In this document: positions 1 through 12,018 of the stretch, one piece after another | Layout of the letters: every line of letters begins with the position of its first letter | How positions within the stretch are numbered: position 1 is the first letter of the stretch | Source of the DNA: Lichina pygmaea | Taxonomy: Eukaryota; Ascomycota; Lichinomycetes; Lichinales; Lichinaceae | NCBI GenBank assembly: GCA_963422465.1 | Contig: OY730171.1 | Location: forward strand, 4,360,202-4,424,201 | Length of the DNA: 64,000 nucleotides | Reading direction: 5' to 3' | Translations under genes and position numbers: made by a program | The notes under the pieces: model-generated | Told to the model about the DNA's origin: nothing | Seen by the model: the letters and a program-made list of their open reading frames with translations, nothing else | Database searches by the model: none

Positions 1-1320
1 ATGCAAGCATTATAAGACATACGGTTATGGTCTCCAGGGCCTTGGCGTGCCACAAGTGATCACCATTTGCCTTTGCGATAACTGCGCTCTCGACAAGCTC
101 GCCGACGGCATCTTCCCAGCGACCAGCAAGCAGGAACAGTGTCCCAACGACCAGGCCCACTCGACCTCTGCCTTTGTTCCTGGCTCGTTCGCTGAGACTG
201 CCTGATCCAAAGCCATGGACAAGAACTTTGTCCCTTGCTGTACCGGTTGAGGGACCACCTCCAGATAGCTTTTGTGAGCTGTTGGCCGCCGGTCGGCCAG
301 CCGGAGCTTTTCCGGCTCCCGTCATGTCTTCCGAGGCCGTCAGCGGAGTACTCGTCCCATTCGCAGGTAATATAGTCGCTACTCCATCTGCCGTCCCAGC
401 AGCAGCAGCAGCCGGCGACAAGGCATGTGCGGGCATCGACATCCGTTGCTGATTCTGGTTCGTCGCCGACGGGGAGCCCGATCTTGACCTCGACGCCGAT
501 CCAGATATAGAAGCGCGATGCTGTGATAGGTGACCCAATCTATGCGCATCCCATGACAGATGACCGTTGGGCCCCCTTTGGGCGAAAGAAGAAGATGCAG
601 GAGAGTCTATCGACGGGAGAGCTTGAAGAGATTTCGCATAGGTGGTCAGTTCAGCCAAAAACAAAGAGCTCACATCGCACATGACCGTCTTCATTGTCGT
701 CGCCCTCGACAGCCTTCTCGGTGGAACAGGAATGATGCCTTGGGGCAATGCCCTTGCCGGCAACGAACAGTCGAACAACAGCACGACGTGCACCAATGCC
801 CTCGAGTATTGCTCCTGGAGGTCTCGCAGCGTCTCCAACAGCTCATCGAGCTCTTGCTCTTTACTTCGTCCCGCTCCAGTGCGATCATTTGCTAGACCTG
901 CATCATCTAACCCATCGCCGTGGGCCAACCCTGGATGCTCCGAGCAGTCCGCCAGCCCCAGAACGATTAGGGGCTCTCTGAACAGCTCGAACGGCGATAG
1001 GGCCAGATGTGAATGAGGCGGCAGCGCTATGGATAAGTTGTATATCATGGAGCCCATGGGAAATGCCAGGGGGGAGAACATGGCTACGCAATCAGAGGTA
1101 TTAGCCATAGATCTGGTCGTCTTGGGTAGCGCGGGGCGAATTCTACAGGCGTACTTCTGTTGGGACGTGCGTCAGGGCTCACATCACCAAGACGGACAAC
1201 GCTGACCGACTTCATCCGCTCCGCAAATGCCATGAAGCTGGCATGCGTAATCTTTCCAGTAGGCAGCAACAACGCTCGTGGCCGCGCCGGGGCTATGGGT
1301 GACAGTGGATCTGACCCCAT
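1..1320 (-). CDS. TRS120: TRAPPII subunit Trs120 (TRAPPC9), 5' part, cut by window edge
   Basis: Trs120 is a scaffold subunit of the TRAPPII tethering complex, which activates Rab GTPases at the late Golgi. Two exons are visible: 1155-1320 and 1-1083, with a 71-bp intron (1084-1154, GTACGC...GTAG). The first methionine (1318-1320, with another ATG just upstream at 1321-1323) is followed by SPIAPARPRALLLPTGKI and then VVRLGDVSPDARPNR, which I recognise as the conserved fungal Trs120 N-terminus. Exon 2 resumes with MFSPLAFPMG, later has TTMKTVMCDVSSLFLAELTT and ALPSI, then a long Ser/Ala-rich low-complexity linker, then RARNKGRGRVGLVVGTLFLL and HLWHAKALE at the window edge. About 416 residues are present; the rest lies to the left. 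The family identity is clear; the exact start is less so. It is divergent from the GHKL ATPase gene. Confidence 0.88.
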
Positions 1321-2462
1321 CATCACGATAGTCCAGTCCACACCGGGCCCGTGCAGCCTATGCACTCGAGGAGGATTGCGGCTCTCAAAACTTCGACCAA
1401 CCACGGGGCATGAGGCGATCCCGCCCACAAGACCTTCTGACTATGTATACGCTCTAAGAATACACGAGCAAAGGAGAATCTCGGGTCAGGAAGGGGCGGA
1501 GAGGGATCTAGGCCACGTCAGTTCCAGCAACATCATCGGCATCACCCAGCGGAAGCCACTAACGCCTACATGAACAGGCTGTGATGACAGTCGCAATCCC
1601 TGGTGTCCTCTCTGTCCGGGGCTCCTATTCCCTCAAGTCTTCTTGGCTCGTAATTCATCCGACCATCAGACTCTTCCGGCATTCTCAGCGGAGAAGGAGA
1701 TCTGTGAGGCATGAAGGACCAGAAGATGCAACAATCACCGAACGAGGACGACTGAGGAAGCAGAGAGTCTGAACAAGACTCTGGCATTCATTTGGGTGAG
1801 CTGGACTGCTAGGGAGAACTCCCCGCCCCTGTCTATCGTGCCTATCAACTTGGACCGTCGATGATGTACATATGTACTGTACGTATGTACGTAAGCACGG
1901 TAAGTACCGTACGGAGTACGTATTGCCGAGTGCCGATCATAGCTTTATTGCGTCCTGTACAAATAGTACCGGTACCGTACTATAGCGGACCACAGTGAAC
2001 TTTGTTGCTGATCTGTCATGTCCCGTGCGTGTCTGCTTTGTCTGCTTACGTTGAGAGTACAGTACGTTATCATGGAGGCTGACTTTGTAGGCTGACTTTT
2101 TAGTTACTGACGAGGCTCTGTTGCCTGAAATTCAACACCAGAGCTCATCCGCACGTGTCTGTGCCCCTCATTCTCTTTCGTGGTTCATTTACTTTTGATA
2201 CTCCTGGAGATGGAACAGAGTTCACGCTGGCGCCTACCGTATTGAGTTCTGTGTCTACTCCCCGCTTCGCCCCCCAATTCCACACGTTCATTGATGACGA
2301 TGAATGAGACTCAGACACGCCACCCCTTCGTTTCCGAGCTTCCCACCCCACTGTTGGATACGTTTATAAATTGGCTTTGGTCTAGTACTAGATAGACTTA
2401 ATCAAGCATCGAGATATAGGACGAAGCATCCAGATCAAGAGCCTTCGCTTCTTGGTCAAGTC
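1321..2462. other. Intergenic, divergent promoter region
   Basis: This spacer separates the divergent starts of TRS120 and the GHKL ATPase. I see no convincing gene. Between about 1865 and 1980 there is a cluster of palindromic GTAC words (ATGTACGTA, ACGGAGTACG, GGTACCGTAC) that recurs in other spacers of the window. Short open frames here (for example 1566-1787 minus) have no recognisable features. Confidence 0.6.
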
Positions 2463-5400
2463 ATGTCTTCAGGTCCTGATTACAATGCTCTACGGGCTTT
2501 GGCACTGGACTCGGGCGCCGATGAGGAAGCCGTGACGGTGAACACGAGAGCACTGATAGACAAGATCCTTGCAAGATACTCTGGAGAATGGTATGTGCAG
2601 GGCATCCAACAGCATGTTGACGACGGTACTGATATCCGTTCCTAGGACCACCCTCCGGGAGATGATCCAAAATGCCGCGGATGCCTCCGCCAGTCGCGTG
2701 ACCATACGCTACGAGACTCGTCCGTCTCCGACCGTGGCGGCGCCTAGATCGACAGACCCTTCCGCCATTCTCAAGCATGTCTTGCTTCACCATTCCCTCC
2801 AGCGTCTGGTGGTGTCGAACGACGGCCATCCCTTCCAACCGAGTGACTGGTCACGCTTGAAACGGATCGCAGAGGGAAACCCTGATGAAACCAAAATTGG
2901 CACTTACGGGGTTGGCGTCTACAGTGTCTTCGCAGACTGTGAAGAGCCGTTGATTCGTTCGGGAGACACCGCACTGGCCTTCTACTGGAAGGGAAACTCG
3001 CTATTCACCAAACACGTGGAGATCCCATCGTCTCAGTCCCAAAGATTGGGTCAGCAGTCAGACACGACCTTCATCCTTGACTACAGGAACACGACCACGC
3101 CGCTACCAGGGCTCGTTTCGCTCAGTCGATTTCTCGCCACGAGCCTGACGTTCGTCAACCTGCAGACTGTGGACCTATGGCTGGACGATTGGAATCTTCT
3201 GACGTTGACCAAGAAGGTCGCCCCGGGCGTCACGATTTCGATCCCGAAAAACATCGAAACGAAGACCGCAGAAGGTATCATGAAGGTCGCGGCCGTCCAA
3301 AGGGAAATGTCGCAGATCGATGCCAGGTGGCTCAAGATCGTTGGCTGGGTACCGCCTCAGCCAACCGCATCGTGGACTTCACCCAGCACTGGAAGCTCGG
3401 ACTCGATTCGAGGCTTTTTCTCTCGCCTCGCTGGAGGTCCTTCCGATGCCAAGGGCACGAGGAACCATTCTTCACGGAATACTAAGGCGGAAGAGCCGCA
3501 GTCGGAGGAACTAACTAAACCCGAAAGGGCGACGATTTTCTTGCGCATGACCACGGCCGAGGTCCGCGCGACGGTCAGCGGATCTTTTGCGGGGGAGCTC
3601 GAGCGGGCCACGAAGAAGCCTCCGCCGAAACAAACCAAGGTCTCTGTTCTGACCTCTCTGCACGAAGATCCGTCCCCGGAGCCTAGGGAGGCTTCTGTTG
3701 ATGTCTTCAAGACGGTGCTACCAAAGACCTCGGGAAAAGTGTTCATCGGATTCCCTACGGCTCAGACGACTGGGCTCCTGGCCCACGTATCCGCTCCCTC
3801 TGTCATTCCGACGGTCGAGCGAGAGTCTATCGACCTTAATGCTCGGCATGTGAGAACCTGGAATATGGAGCTCCTCCGCGCAACAGGGATACTCTTGAGA
3901 ATTGCGTGGGCGTGCGACATGGACAGCATCAAATCGAAGCTCTCTCGCCTGCAGAGCCAGAATAAGTCGATTGGTGTGGCGGTCGCGACTTTGTTACCAG
4001 AGGCGATTCATATCTTTAGACAGTTTACCTTCCGCGAATCCACACCGTCCTCCAGGATTGGTGAGCTGCTCGAGGAGTCTTTTTGGATGTCGGACAAGCT
4101 GGCCTCGATCGAGCTGTTCAGCTCACTGGGCGTCTACCCCAACGAGAAAGTGCGCCTTCCTACATCGGAGGTTAGCGATTTCGTCCACGAGCTACCAATC
4201 ATACCTCGGCAGATCGTGGAAGGGGCAGGCGAGTTCGTCCAGAAACTGAAGACATATGGTCTCGTGACGGACATCACCGTCGCAGACGTGCGTGACCAAC
4301 TTGGCAAGAAGACACTGGATGAGAATCAGTTGCAAGGTTTCCTCGTTTGGTGCGCTCAGAAGAAGCTTCAGAACACAATGTCTCCCGACCTTCTACGATC
4401 TCTTACGGATATTGCCATAGCCTGGGTGGGCGAGAAGGTCGTCAAGATCAAAGATTTGAAGTACTTCGTGAACGGATCCCCGGTTCCGGGGGATTTGCCG
4501 CACTCGCCGGAAACAGCTTCGTTCAACGTCACCAAGAGTCTGTCTAAGGAGCAATTGGCGGCTCTCGGCTGGGAGGAGCTCCAGATTGTGCCCTGGCTTA
4601 AATACTTGGTTGAACAATCGGGTGCTGAAGGAGCGCTTCCGGCGGCAAATGATCTCACCCAGTCCCTGGTTTTCAGCGCGCAGGTCCTTCCCGTAATATC
4701 GAAGCATTGGGAAGGGCTTAGCCCGTCGTCAAAGTCGACGGTCCTGTGTCTGCTGATGGATCGAACCGTGATCCCAACCAGACTTGGGATGAGGAAACCT
4801 GCCGAGTCCTACTTTCCATCGGTCAAGCTCTTTTCGGATCTTGCTGTCATCAAAGGCGTCACGAACGTCAAAGACAAGTTTCTCACCGCCCTCGGCGTAC
4901 GCAAAACGGTCGCGCTCGAGATCATCTTCGACCGCCTTCTCTCCTGGGACGAGAAGTCGGATGGCAAAGCAGCTGCTCAGCCGGGCAAATGGAACCATGT
5001 GGACCTGATCCGATATCTAGCCTCTATCGCCGATGATATCCCCGCCGCGGATCTTGTACGCCTGAGGCTCGCAGCGATATGCACAGCGGAGGATGCGCAG
5101 CACCAGACCAAGCCGACAACCACGCGATACCGCCCTGGCCAACTCTACGAGCCAAGGGATGACGTGAGGAAGCTGGGCTTCACTCTGCTCCACTGGCCGG
5201 GCGTGTATAAGCCGGGCTCTGCGGAGGGGCGCTTTCTGACGACCCTGGGTCTGTTAGCCTACCCTTCTTCCTCTGACCTGATCGCTTCCATGGCGAAGGC
5301 TCCCAGTACTGGCGAAATCGAGCTGCACCACCGCTTGCTCACCTTTTTCATCGCTAATTTCGACAAGCACCGCTATGGAGCACTCACACATCCGACCGAA

Positions 5401-7978
5401 ATCTCGGCGCGATATCTTCCTCTAGAAGGCCGGGATTTCAAGGAGCTTGCAGCGCCGGTTGACTGTTTCGTGAACGAAAAAAGTGCAGTCTTGGGTTTTC
5501 CTGTGCTGCGGAAAGACTTGCATCCGCACGCGTCCAAATTCGGCGTATTGGCAAACCCGTCGGTCGCCGAGTGCATCTCGCGGTTGATCAAGATGCCGCC
5601 TCGCACTCAGCGGGAGGCGAGTAGCAAGTTTGGCTACTTGAGCACTCGTATCGGCGATTTCTCGCAGACCCTTTATCGGACCCTGGGCGAGTCTTCGATT
5701 GTGCCCGTAGTGGCAAGGGCTGCCGCCAACGCGTCTTCTGGGACTCGGCAGACTCGTCTTCAACGGCCGAGTCTGTGCTTCATAGGGGATGGCAGCACCT
5801 TCGGCGACATCTTCGACTTTGTTGATTTTGGGGCCGATGCCAACGCCTTCCTCTTCGCCTGCGGTTCAAAGCATGCACCGAGCGAGATGGAGGTGGCTGC
5901 GCTCATTGCGCGTGAACCTGCTCGGGTGCTGGGAACCCTGCAGTCCGTTGAGAAGTATCTCAGGTTGCTACGATCCTTGGCCAACAGCTTCGCGAGCCTC
6001 AAGAAGGATAGATCGCTTTTCCAGTCCTTAAGCAAGGCACCCTGTCTGCTGGCGAGCAAAGATGCCCCTCCGGAGCTGGGACCCGCCGGGAGTGAGAGGC
6101 CGGGAGGTGTCGACGATGATTTGAACGAAATCGACGAAGATCAAGGCGTGGTCAGGGATTTCTTGCTGGCGACGGCCGGGCAGGTTGTCATCATGGACGA
6201 CTTCATTAGCTACTCTCTGTTTAAAGACAAGCTCCTCCTGGCACCACAAGAGGAAGCCATAGAAGATTTCTACATTGCCCTGGGATCACCGCTCCTCAGT
6301 TCCCTCGTGGTGGAGGAACCTCGGATTGGCAAGATTGTAACGGAAAATGCAGCGGCGAAGAAGCTGCAGAAGATTGTGTACGAACGATCGCGCCTTTTCC
6401 TGTACGACTACCCCCGCGACATGATCAGGCACGACAGTCGGTGGCTGGAGCAGAACCTGCAGGTGCAGACTGTCAAGTCGATCTCTCTACGGCGAAGCCT
6501 CCGGAACACGGACTGGAGCCACTCCGAGGCACGCACCGCGGCCATCACATCCAGTCAGAAGCGTTGGACTCTGTGGATCACGGAGGATGCCTGTGACTTG
6601 TTCCAGGTCAGCCAAGCTCTCGTGAACTTGCTGCTCATCCGACCGAAACCTCATTCAACCATGACCCTCGAGGTGCTGCTGGAATCGAATCTCATGAAGC
6701 TCCGGTCGCGTGGCTACAACGTGGATCGGATTCTTCGAGCCAGGGCAGCCGAGGCTCGCATCGCGGAGGAGCAGCGGCGGAAGAACCTGGAGGAAGAACA
6801 GGAAAGTCTACAGAAAGGAGGGGACGAGAAGAAGGAGCTGGCGGTAAAGGGTCAGGAGGTGGCGGCGAAGGTTGGGCCGAGCCATCAGAGGCAGCCTTCG
6901 GCGGACAATCTCGTTCCAGCCCCGCTCAACGTGTCGCCCACCGCCAAGGAACGTGCCCCCGACTCGAGCCAGTCGAGAAGAGCAAAGGAGCTGTTCCATT
7001 CCTTCTCCAGACGACTCGGCCTCGGAGACAACAACAGCAGCAACAACAGCAATAACAATGCTGCTTCGCCCACTACTCAAGGCAACGGCAACAGCGTTCC
7101 CGACCCCCAGGCCCTGGCAACCGCGCTCTCCAGCGCCATCCAGGCCTCGCGACCGCACAACTCGGCGACCATCTTCTCGCTCTCGGACACATCGCAGGTT
7201 CAAGATACGAGCACGTACTGCGACTCTCGACCGGGGCACGACATCTCGTTCATGGGCGCGACGAGCCAAGGGATCAGGATCTTCCTCGCGAACGGCCTGC
7301 CGACGCGGGGCACTTTTCTGATATCTCACTTCGACGGGCTCAACCTCTTCGGAGGTTTGCTTCGCGAAGTCGGGGACATCTTCGGTCTCGCGCACGGCAA
7401 TCTGCACATCTTTTACGAGGAACACGGGCGCTCGGTCGCATTCAACCGCCAGGGTAGCATGTTCTTCAACTACGACGTCTTCTCGAAGAAGCACCTGGAC
7501 CGCGGACAGAAGTGGTTGTTAACGTCGGAGCCCCGCGTTGGCGAGCCCCGGCAGCAGCTGTCTGAGCACAGCAGCAGGGGCAGCGCGCTCGTCTATTGGT
7601 TCGTCGTCATGTGCCACGAGCTAGCTCACAATATCGTGTTGGAGCACAGCTCGCGGCACAGCTACTGGACGTGAGTCTTGTCTTTTTTCTTTTGCTCGGT
7701 TCCATGCCGTCTCTCGTCTTGACCTCGTCCCCTTGCCCTTCCTCACGCTTGTTTGTTTTCTTAGGTCTAGTTCGACCCGACCCTTCAAGCACAGATTGTT
7801 GAACCCCACTAACCTACGTCCCAGAGAAACCTTTGTCACGCAATACTTTTCCAGAGCCGTCGCGGCAACCTCATCTAACAACCCACAACAACAACCGCAA
7901 AAGCAGCTCCAACAACCGAATCAGCAGCAACAGGATCGCCCAACAGATGACACTCCCCCGCCGTATTCGACAGGATGA
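2463..7978 (+). CDS. Large GHKL/sacsin-like ATPase (DUF3684 type) with C-terminal HExxH
   Basis: The protein has 1768 residues from three exons: 2463-2590, 2646-7670 and 7825-7978. Introns are 55 bp and 154 bp. The N-terminus carries a Bergerat-fold ATPase like that of sacsin and Hsp90: EMIQNAADA at about residues 48-56 (the E/N box), SNDG at about 100, and KIGTYGVGVYSVF at about 130-138 (ATP lid). The motif block is interrupted by intron 1 inside YSGEW-TT. The middle has no domain I can name. After about residue 1400 comes a charged coiled-coil-like stretch (EEQRRKNLEEEQE) and a Ser/Asn-rich linker. The last 150 residues are conserved in fungal relatives and contain CHELAHNIVLEHSSRH at about 1699-1714. 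The exon 2/3 junction restores SYWTETFVTQYF. Function is unknown; a chaperone-like role is inference from the ATPase fold. The C-terminus is Gln/Pro-rich. Confidence 0.85.
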
Positions 7979-9125
7979 TGCAAGCTCATCGAGATGATAC
8001 AAGCATTCTCAGTCCTTTGTTGGATATTGTAATTCTACTACATCTTGTCTCCTCTTCACTCTGTTTGTTTTATTATAGGCTGCGTTGCATATGTTTGCGC
8101 TACAGTCCAGTATGCTTTCGACTGGACTGTCCTTCCGATTAGATTATCCTCGCCGGCCAAGCTGCAAGTGTTATGCAGTACAATCGTGTGCCTCGTGAAG
8201 TGTTGTCACGTCTACCAGTGATCAAAAACAGGTCATGTAAGTACAAGCAGCAGCTTCACCACCACCACCGCCGCCACCCTCAACAACATCCTGGCGCATC
8301 ACAGCCGTGGATCCTATTTTTCTAAACCAGTCTACCATCGTATCGTGCGTATCTACCTACCTACCCACCTACAGCACGATTTATACGAAAGAGAAGGGTT
8401 TGTGCTTGTCGAAGGATTTCAAGGAAGAGGAAAGGTTCGAGAAAGGAGAGAAAGAGGAGGGAAGACAAGGGAAGACAAGAGAAGAGGAGAGAAGGGGAAG
8501 CTATTGTAACTCAAAGGGGAGCTTCCTTGGATGCTGTTCCCCTCGTTCATGGCTGAACGTACTTGCGTACAGCTCACGACTGAGGACGGATCACGGAGTA
8601 CAGAAGAGGAAGAGAGACAAAAGAACGAAGGAAGGAAGGAAGAAAGGAAGGAAAGTGAATTCATGATCGTAGCAGGATGCTCCGTTTCTATGTCATGACG
8701 TGGGTTAAGCACTTGGATGTAAGGTGCGTAGATGATTCTTGAAGAGAGGTTGAGGCTGAAAGGGGGATGACTGTAGAGCTGCGAGCTACAAGGCATCGGG
8801 CCTGCTCGGAGTTGGGAGAAGAAGCTGTCGATTGAAGCCCTCTCGGACTCAGGAGCTGTCTTATATTGACCCCCGTTAGCTGTCTGACTAAGCGACCCCT
8901 TTCCCCCGGGCCTGGCCCGGGCTGCGGCCGCAACATGTACAGTAGGCCAGCTACAGTATTGGACAGATTTTTCATCGGTCATCCTTGGGACTTGGAATTC
9001 GTTGCCTTACATCTGCGTTTGCCAGGAGGAGGAGGAGGAGGAGGAGGAGAATTATGGTTGCCTGTTCGGTCGTGGCGTCGCCCGGTCTCACAGGTCTACT
9101 AGTGGTACAGTACGTGTGGGACCGA
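7979..9125. other. Intergenic between convergent genes; purine-rich tract
   Basis: Both flanking genes end here. The strand shown is strongly purine-rich from about 8418 to 8660 (GGAAGAGG, GAAAGGAG, GAAGGAAGGAAG units), and a GGA repeat lies at about 9027-9050. The open frames that cross these tracts (for example 8419-8982 minus) are low-complexity artefacts. Confidence 0.55.
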
Positions 9126-10306
9126 CTATCCCAGAGGATACTTTGGTCGAGGTGACGACGGCGGCGAGTCGTTGGCGGTGGTGATCAAGATCGACGGAGG
9201 CGCGCGACGGGGGTCAGACTTGCCGTGGCCGCGTGTGCTGGCGGCGCGCGCGCTCAGGATCGTGCTGGGTCCGCCGTACATCTGGCTTTCCGGTTGCGAT
9301 CCGTCGATCGAGGGGTCGTCCTTGAGTTGAATCCCCCGCGTCGACAGCCTGTTGGCCCTTCTCCGCCGACAATACCAGATGCAGACGGCGGTGCTGCCGA
9401 CGATCAACGCGAGCAGGACACCGCCGATGATGCCGCCTACCGTCACAACCGAGACAGGGGCCTTGTGGTTAGGCTTGTCGGTCTGGATGGCGTTGCGGGT
9501 CGGATCGGCAACGAGCAGCGGCGCAGCCACGACTGGGCTGGCCGCCGGAGTGGATGACGGTGCCGATGCGGCGTAGTGATCTCGGACCAGCTGGACGGTG
9601 GCCGAAACCGGCGCCCCGGTGGCGCACTGGTACTTGACAAAGTCGTGAGCGAACCTGTAGGTGCCGCAGTAGAGGTTGTCTTCGCCGCGGCTGTAGCGAC
9701 AGACGTCAAGTCAGCTATGGAGGCACCGGCAAATGCGCTTCGCGGCGATCCATTCCCGAAGTTGACCCACCATTTCAGGATCTTGGAATTCGCGCTGCAG
9801 GCCTCATCGCATGCTACCGAGTCGTCGACGCAGGACGTGTACAGATCGGGGCAGTCCTCCAGCGGACCCCCGTCACAGCATCCAACCGTCGTGCCTGCAA
9901 TCGAGACATGTCAGTCTCCACGTCCATGATCGCTCTGTTGAGCTCATCAAGGGGACGGCCCTTACCGTAGTATACACAAGTCGTCGACTGCGCACAGGAG
10001 AGCACGTCGTCTGTCGGCATTCTTGGTCAGTATGGTCGCTAGCACTTCTGCTGCTATCGATAACTCACCAGGAGACCCTCCAATGAATCCACACCAGTTT
10101 GATGGGAACTGCTGCTGCTCCTGTCGGCGGCGCAGACCCAGAGGGAATGCGCCGCGCCGGATTCCCGGTGCTGCAGCGGGCTTCGCCGATTTCCCGGCCA
10201 TGGCCACCAACCCGGCCGACGTCTGCGCCGGCTCCAGCCAGGGAAGCGCCTGAACAGCTGTCGCGTAGGCAAAGGCTAGCGCGGCCCATCGACCGGCGAA
10301 CCTCAT
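9126..10306 (-). CDS. Secreted-type, Cys-rich single-pass membrane protein
   Basis: Four exons (10069-10306, 9966-10010, 9771-9894, 9126-9690; introns 58, 71 and 80 bp) give 323 residues. A signal peptide (MRFAGRWAALAFAYATAVQA) leads an ectodomain with many cysteines: NWCGF, LSCAQSTTCVYYG, VGCCDGG, DCPDLYTSCVD, CDEACS, ILKC, LYCGTYRF and YQCATG. This pattern is common in fungal type I surface proteins of unknown role. A Ser/Thr/Ala/Pro stalk follows, then one transmembrane helix at about residues 215-238 (VTVGGIIGGVLLALIVGSTA), a CRRRR stop-transfer and an 85-residue cytoplasmic tail ending PSSPRPKYPLG. The intron junctions restore the cysteine spacing, which supports the model. It could be a wall sensor or receptor-like protein; no ligand can be inferred. 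Confidence 0.78.
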
Positions 10307-12018
10307 GGCGCTGTGAGTTGAAAATGAATGACGCTGACGATGCTCACTCGAGATGGCTCGACATTCGAATCAATGAGCGGACACTGTGAGATCACAGCAG
10401 AATCAACGAGCGACGAGAGGAACGAGAAGAGTCGGAACGAATATTGGGCCAAGGGAAGTACGAAGTACTATCGCACGGGGCAAAGCACCACTCTGCAATC
10501 CTCGGCAGAAGCGGCGCCACCGGTCCCCCACGGGACAATGGTTCTTGCAGCGCACAGACATATCGCCAAAAGTACGAAGGCGTCTTTCGCGAGAGAGTTT
10601 GAAATACGAGGTCCGGTCCGGCTACTACTCGTACGGTACTGTATCCAAATTCTCCTCTCAAGCCGTTCTTCCCGCCGGAGGAGGAGCGGCCGGCGGGCCA
10701 TGAGGATCTTATCGGATGCGGGATAGTGACTTCGCCATCTCGTCGACCTAGGGCCGCAATGAGACAAGTGTAGATCTAGTTTATTTTTTTGGTCCTCTCC
10801 TGTTCGAGCGCGGATAATTGGACGGGGAAGTTGCCGTGATTGCCAGGGGTCAAGGCGGGAAGCTTGATCTGAAACACTGCGTGGCTTCTGACGCTAGTGA
10901 CGTACCGTACTGTAGCGGCTAACTACTGTACTGTAGCGCAGCTGCTTCTTCGGTTGCTCGATGCTTCTACACCAGCCCTACGAGATAAGCGCGCCCCCCT
11001 GATGCGGGCTAACCTTAACGCTTGTTACATCATGATCGTTAGATGACTAAGCTGATCTGACTATCAAAGTCGAGATACGTACGGAAGTTGGGAACGTATG
11101 TACGTACAGTATGTACGTTCGTAGTTGTACGAGGTCGGCGGCACGGGCGGGCAGGAATGACGGGAAGTTTCCCGTACAAGATACTCACGGCCGATCCATC
11201 TTATCGACAAGATCTATCGAGATATTTTCTACCGCAAAATCTTTCCGTCATCTCTGCACGCCGACCTCGCGCGTTCGGTACTCCGGTACGTATAGGCCGT
11301 ACGTGACGAAATCACATTGTACGGAATCGTACGGAGTACAAAGTACCTTCAATACTCCTACGTTACGTCGGAGCACACGTACACGATATCGACGAGCGGC
11401 AGTAGGTCAGCAGCATAGCATCTACAGTGTAGACATGCTTTCCCCATCGGTGTCTCTGTGCGAGCTCCCAAGCGGCCAACTGTTCTTGTTCAATCGATGT
11501 TGACAGTGTTCCCTTCCTCGGCGATCTTGTAGTAGCTCGACTTGGCAATTACTTCGAACTTCGGCTCCTACCCTGTCGTGCCGGTCTCTTTGACTCGGGC
11601 GCGGGTGTGATGATGACGGATGGATGCATGGGCGCATGGGTCGGTGGACGGTGGCGCAATCAAAATGTTCAAGGAAAAGAGAAGAGCTGGATTTGGGAAT
11701 GAAGTTATCAGGTTCCATGGGAGGAGGGTCCTTACGAGCACATAATTGCGGGTACGGGCGTCGAACCCGCCATCCTAGTATATGACTAGATAGTCACTTC
11801 AACCCCAATAGTTCTCTACTTATGTGGTTCAAGTCGTACTCTATATTTCGAGCTCTATCCCAGTCCTACTACGTGGCCCCAACTCGCCACAAGGGGCCCG
11901 CGAGGGAGAGCCTTGCATGAATTGTGAGATCCGGTGTCGAGTGTTCGTTGTTTGGCTCGAGGTCATGATCTCATTGGTGCTTGCTCTGATTTTGTGTGCT
12001 TCTTGATGAAGATTTCTG
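10307..12018. other. Intergenic, 1.7 kb
   Basis: No protein gene is supported. GTAC-type palindromic words occur at about 10900-10935, 11075-11120 and 11270-11345. A degenerate tRNA-like sequence lies at about 11744-11845 and is listed separately. It is the shared upstream region of the membrane-protein gene (minus) and the 3' side of MED6 (minus). Confidence 0.55.
11744..11845. other. Degenerate tRNA-like sequence
   Basis: On the minus strand there is a good B-box/T-arm (GGCGGGTTCGACGCCCG, 11756-11772) followed by a 3' acceptor-like ACCCGC and preceded by a CTAGTCATATACTAG hairpin that resembles a long variable arm. I could not find the matching 5' acceptor strand. On the plus strand TAGTATATGACTAGATAG resembles an A-box and TGGTTCAAGTCG (11824-11835) a B-box. 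Neither strand gives a full cloverleaf by eye, so this may be a tRNA pseudogene or a tRNA-derived SINE remnant. Confidence 0.25.

Noticed and set aside
6808-7494. 228-codon minus frame opposite the GHKL ATPase
   Set aside because: Low-complexity composition and no start context; the plus frame is continuous over 5 kb.
8419-8982. 187-codon minus frame
   Set aside because: It crosses a long purine/pyrimidine tract and reads as Ser/Phe/Leu low complexity.
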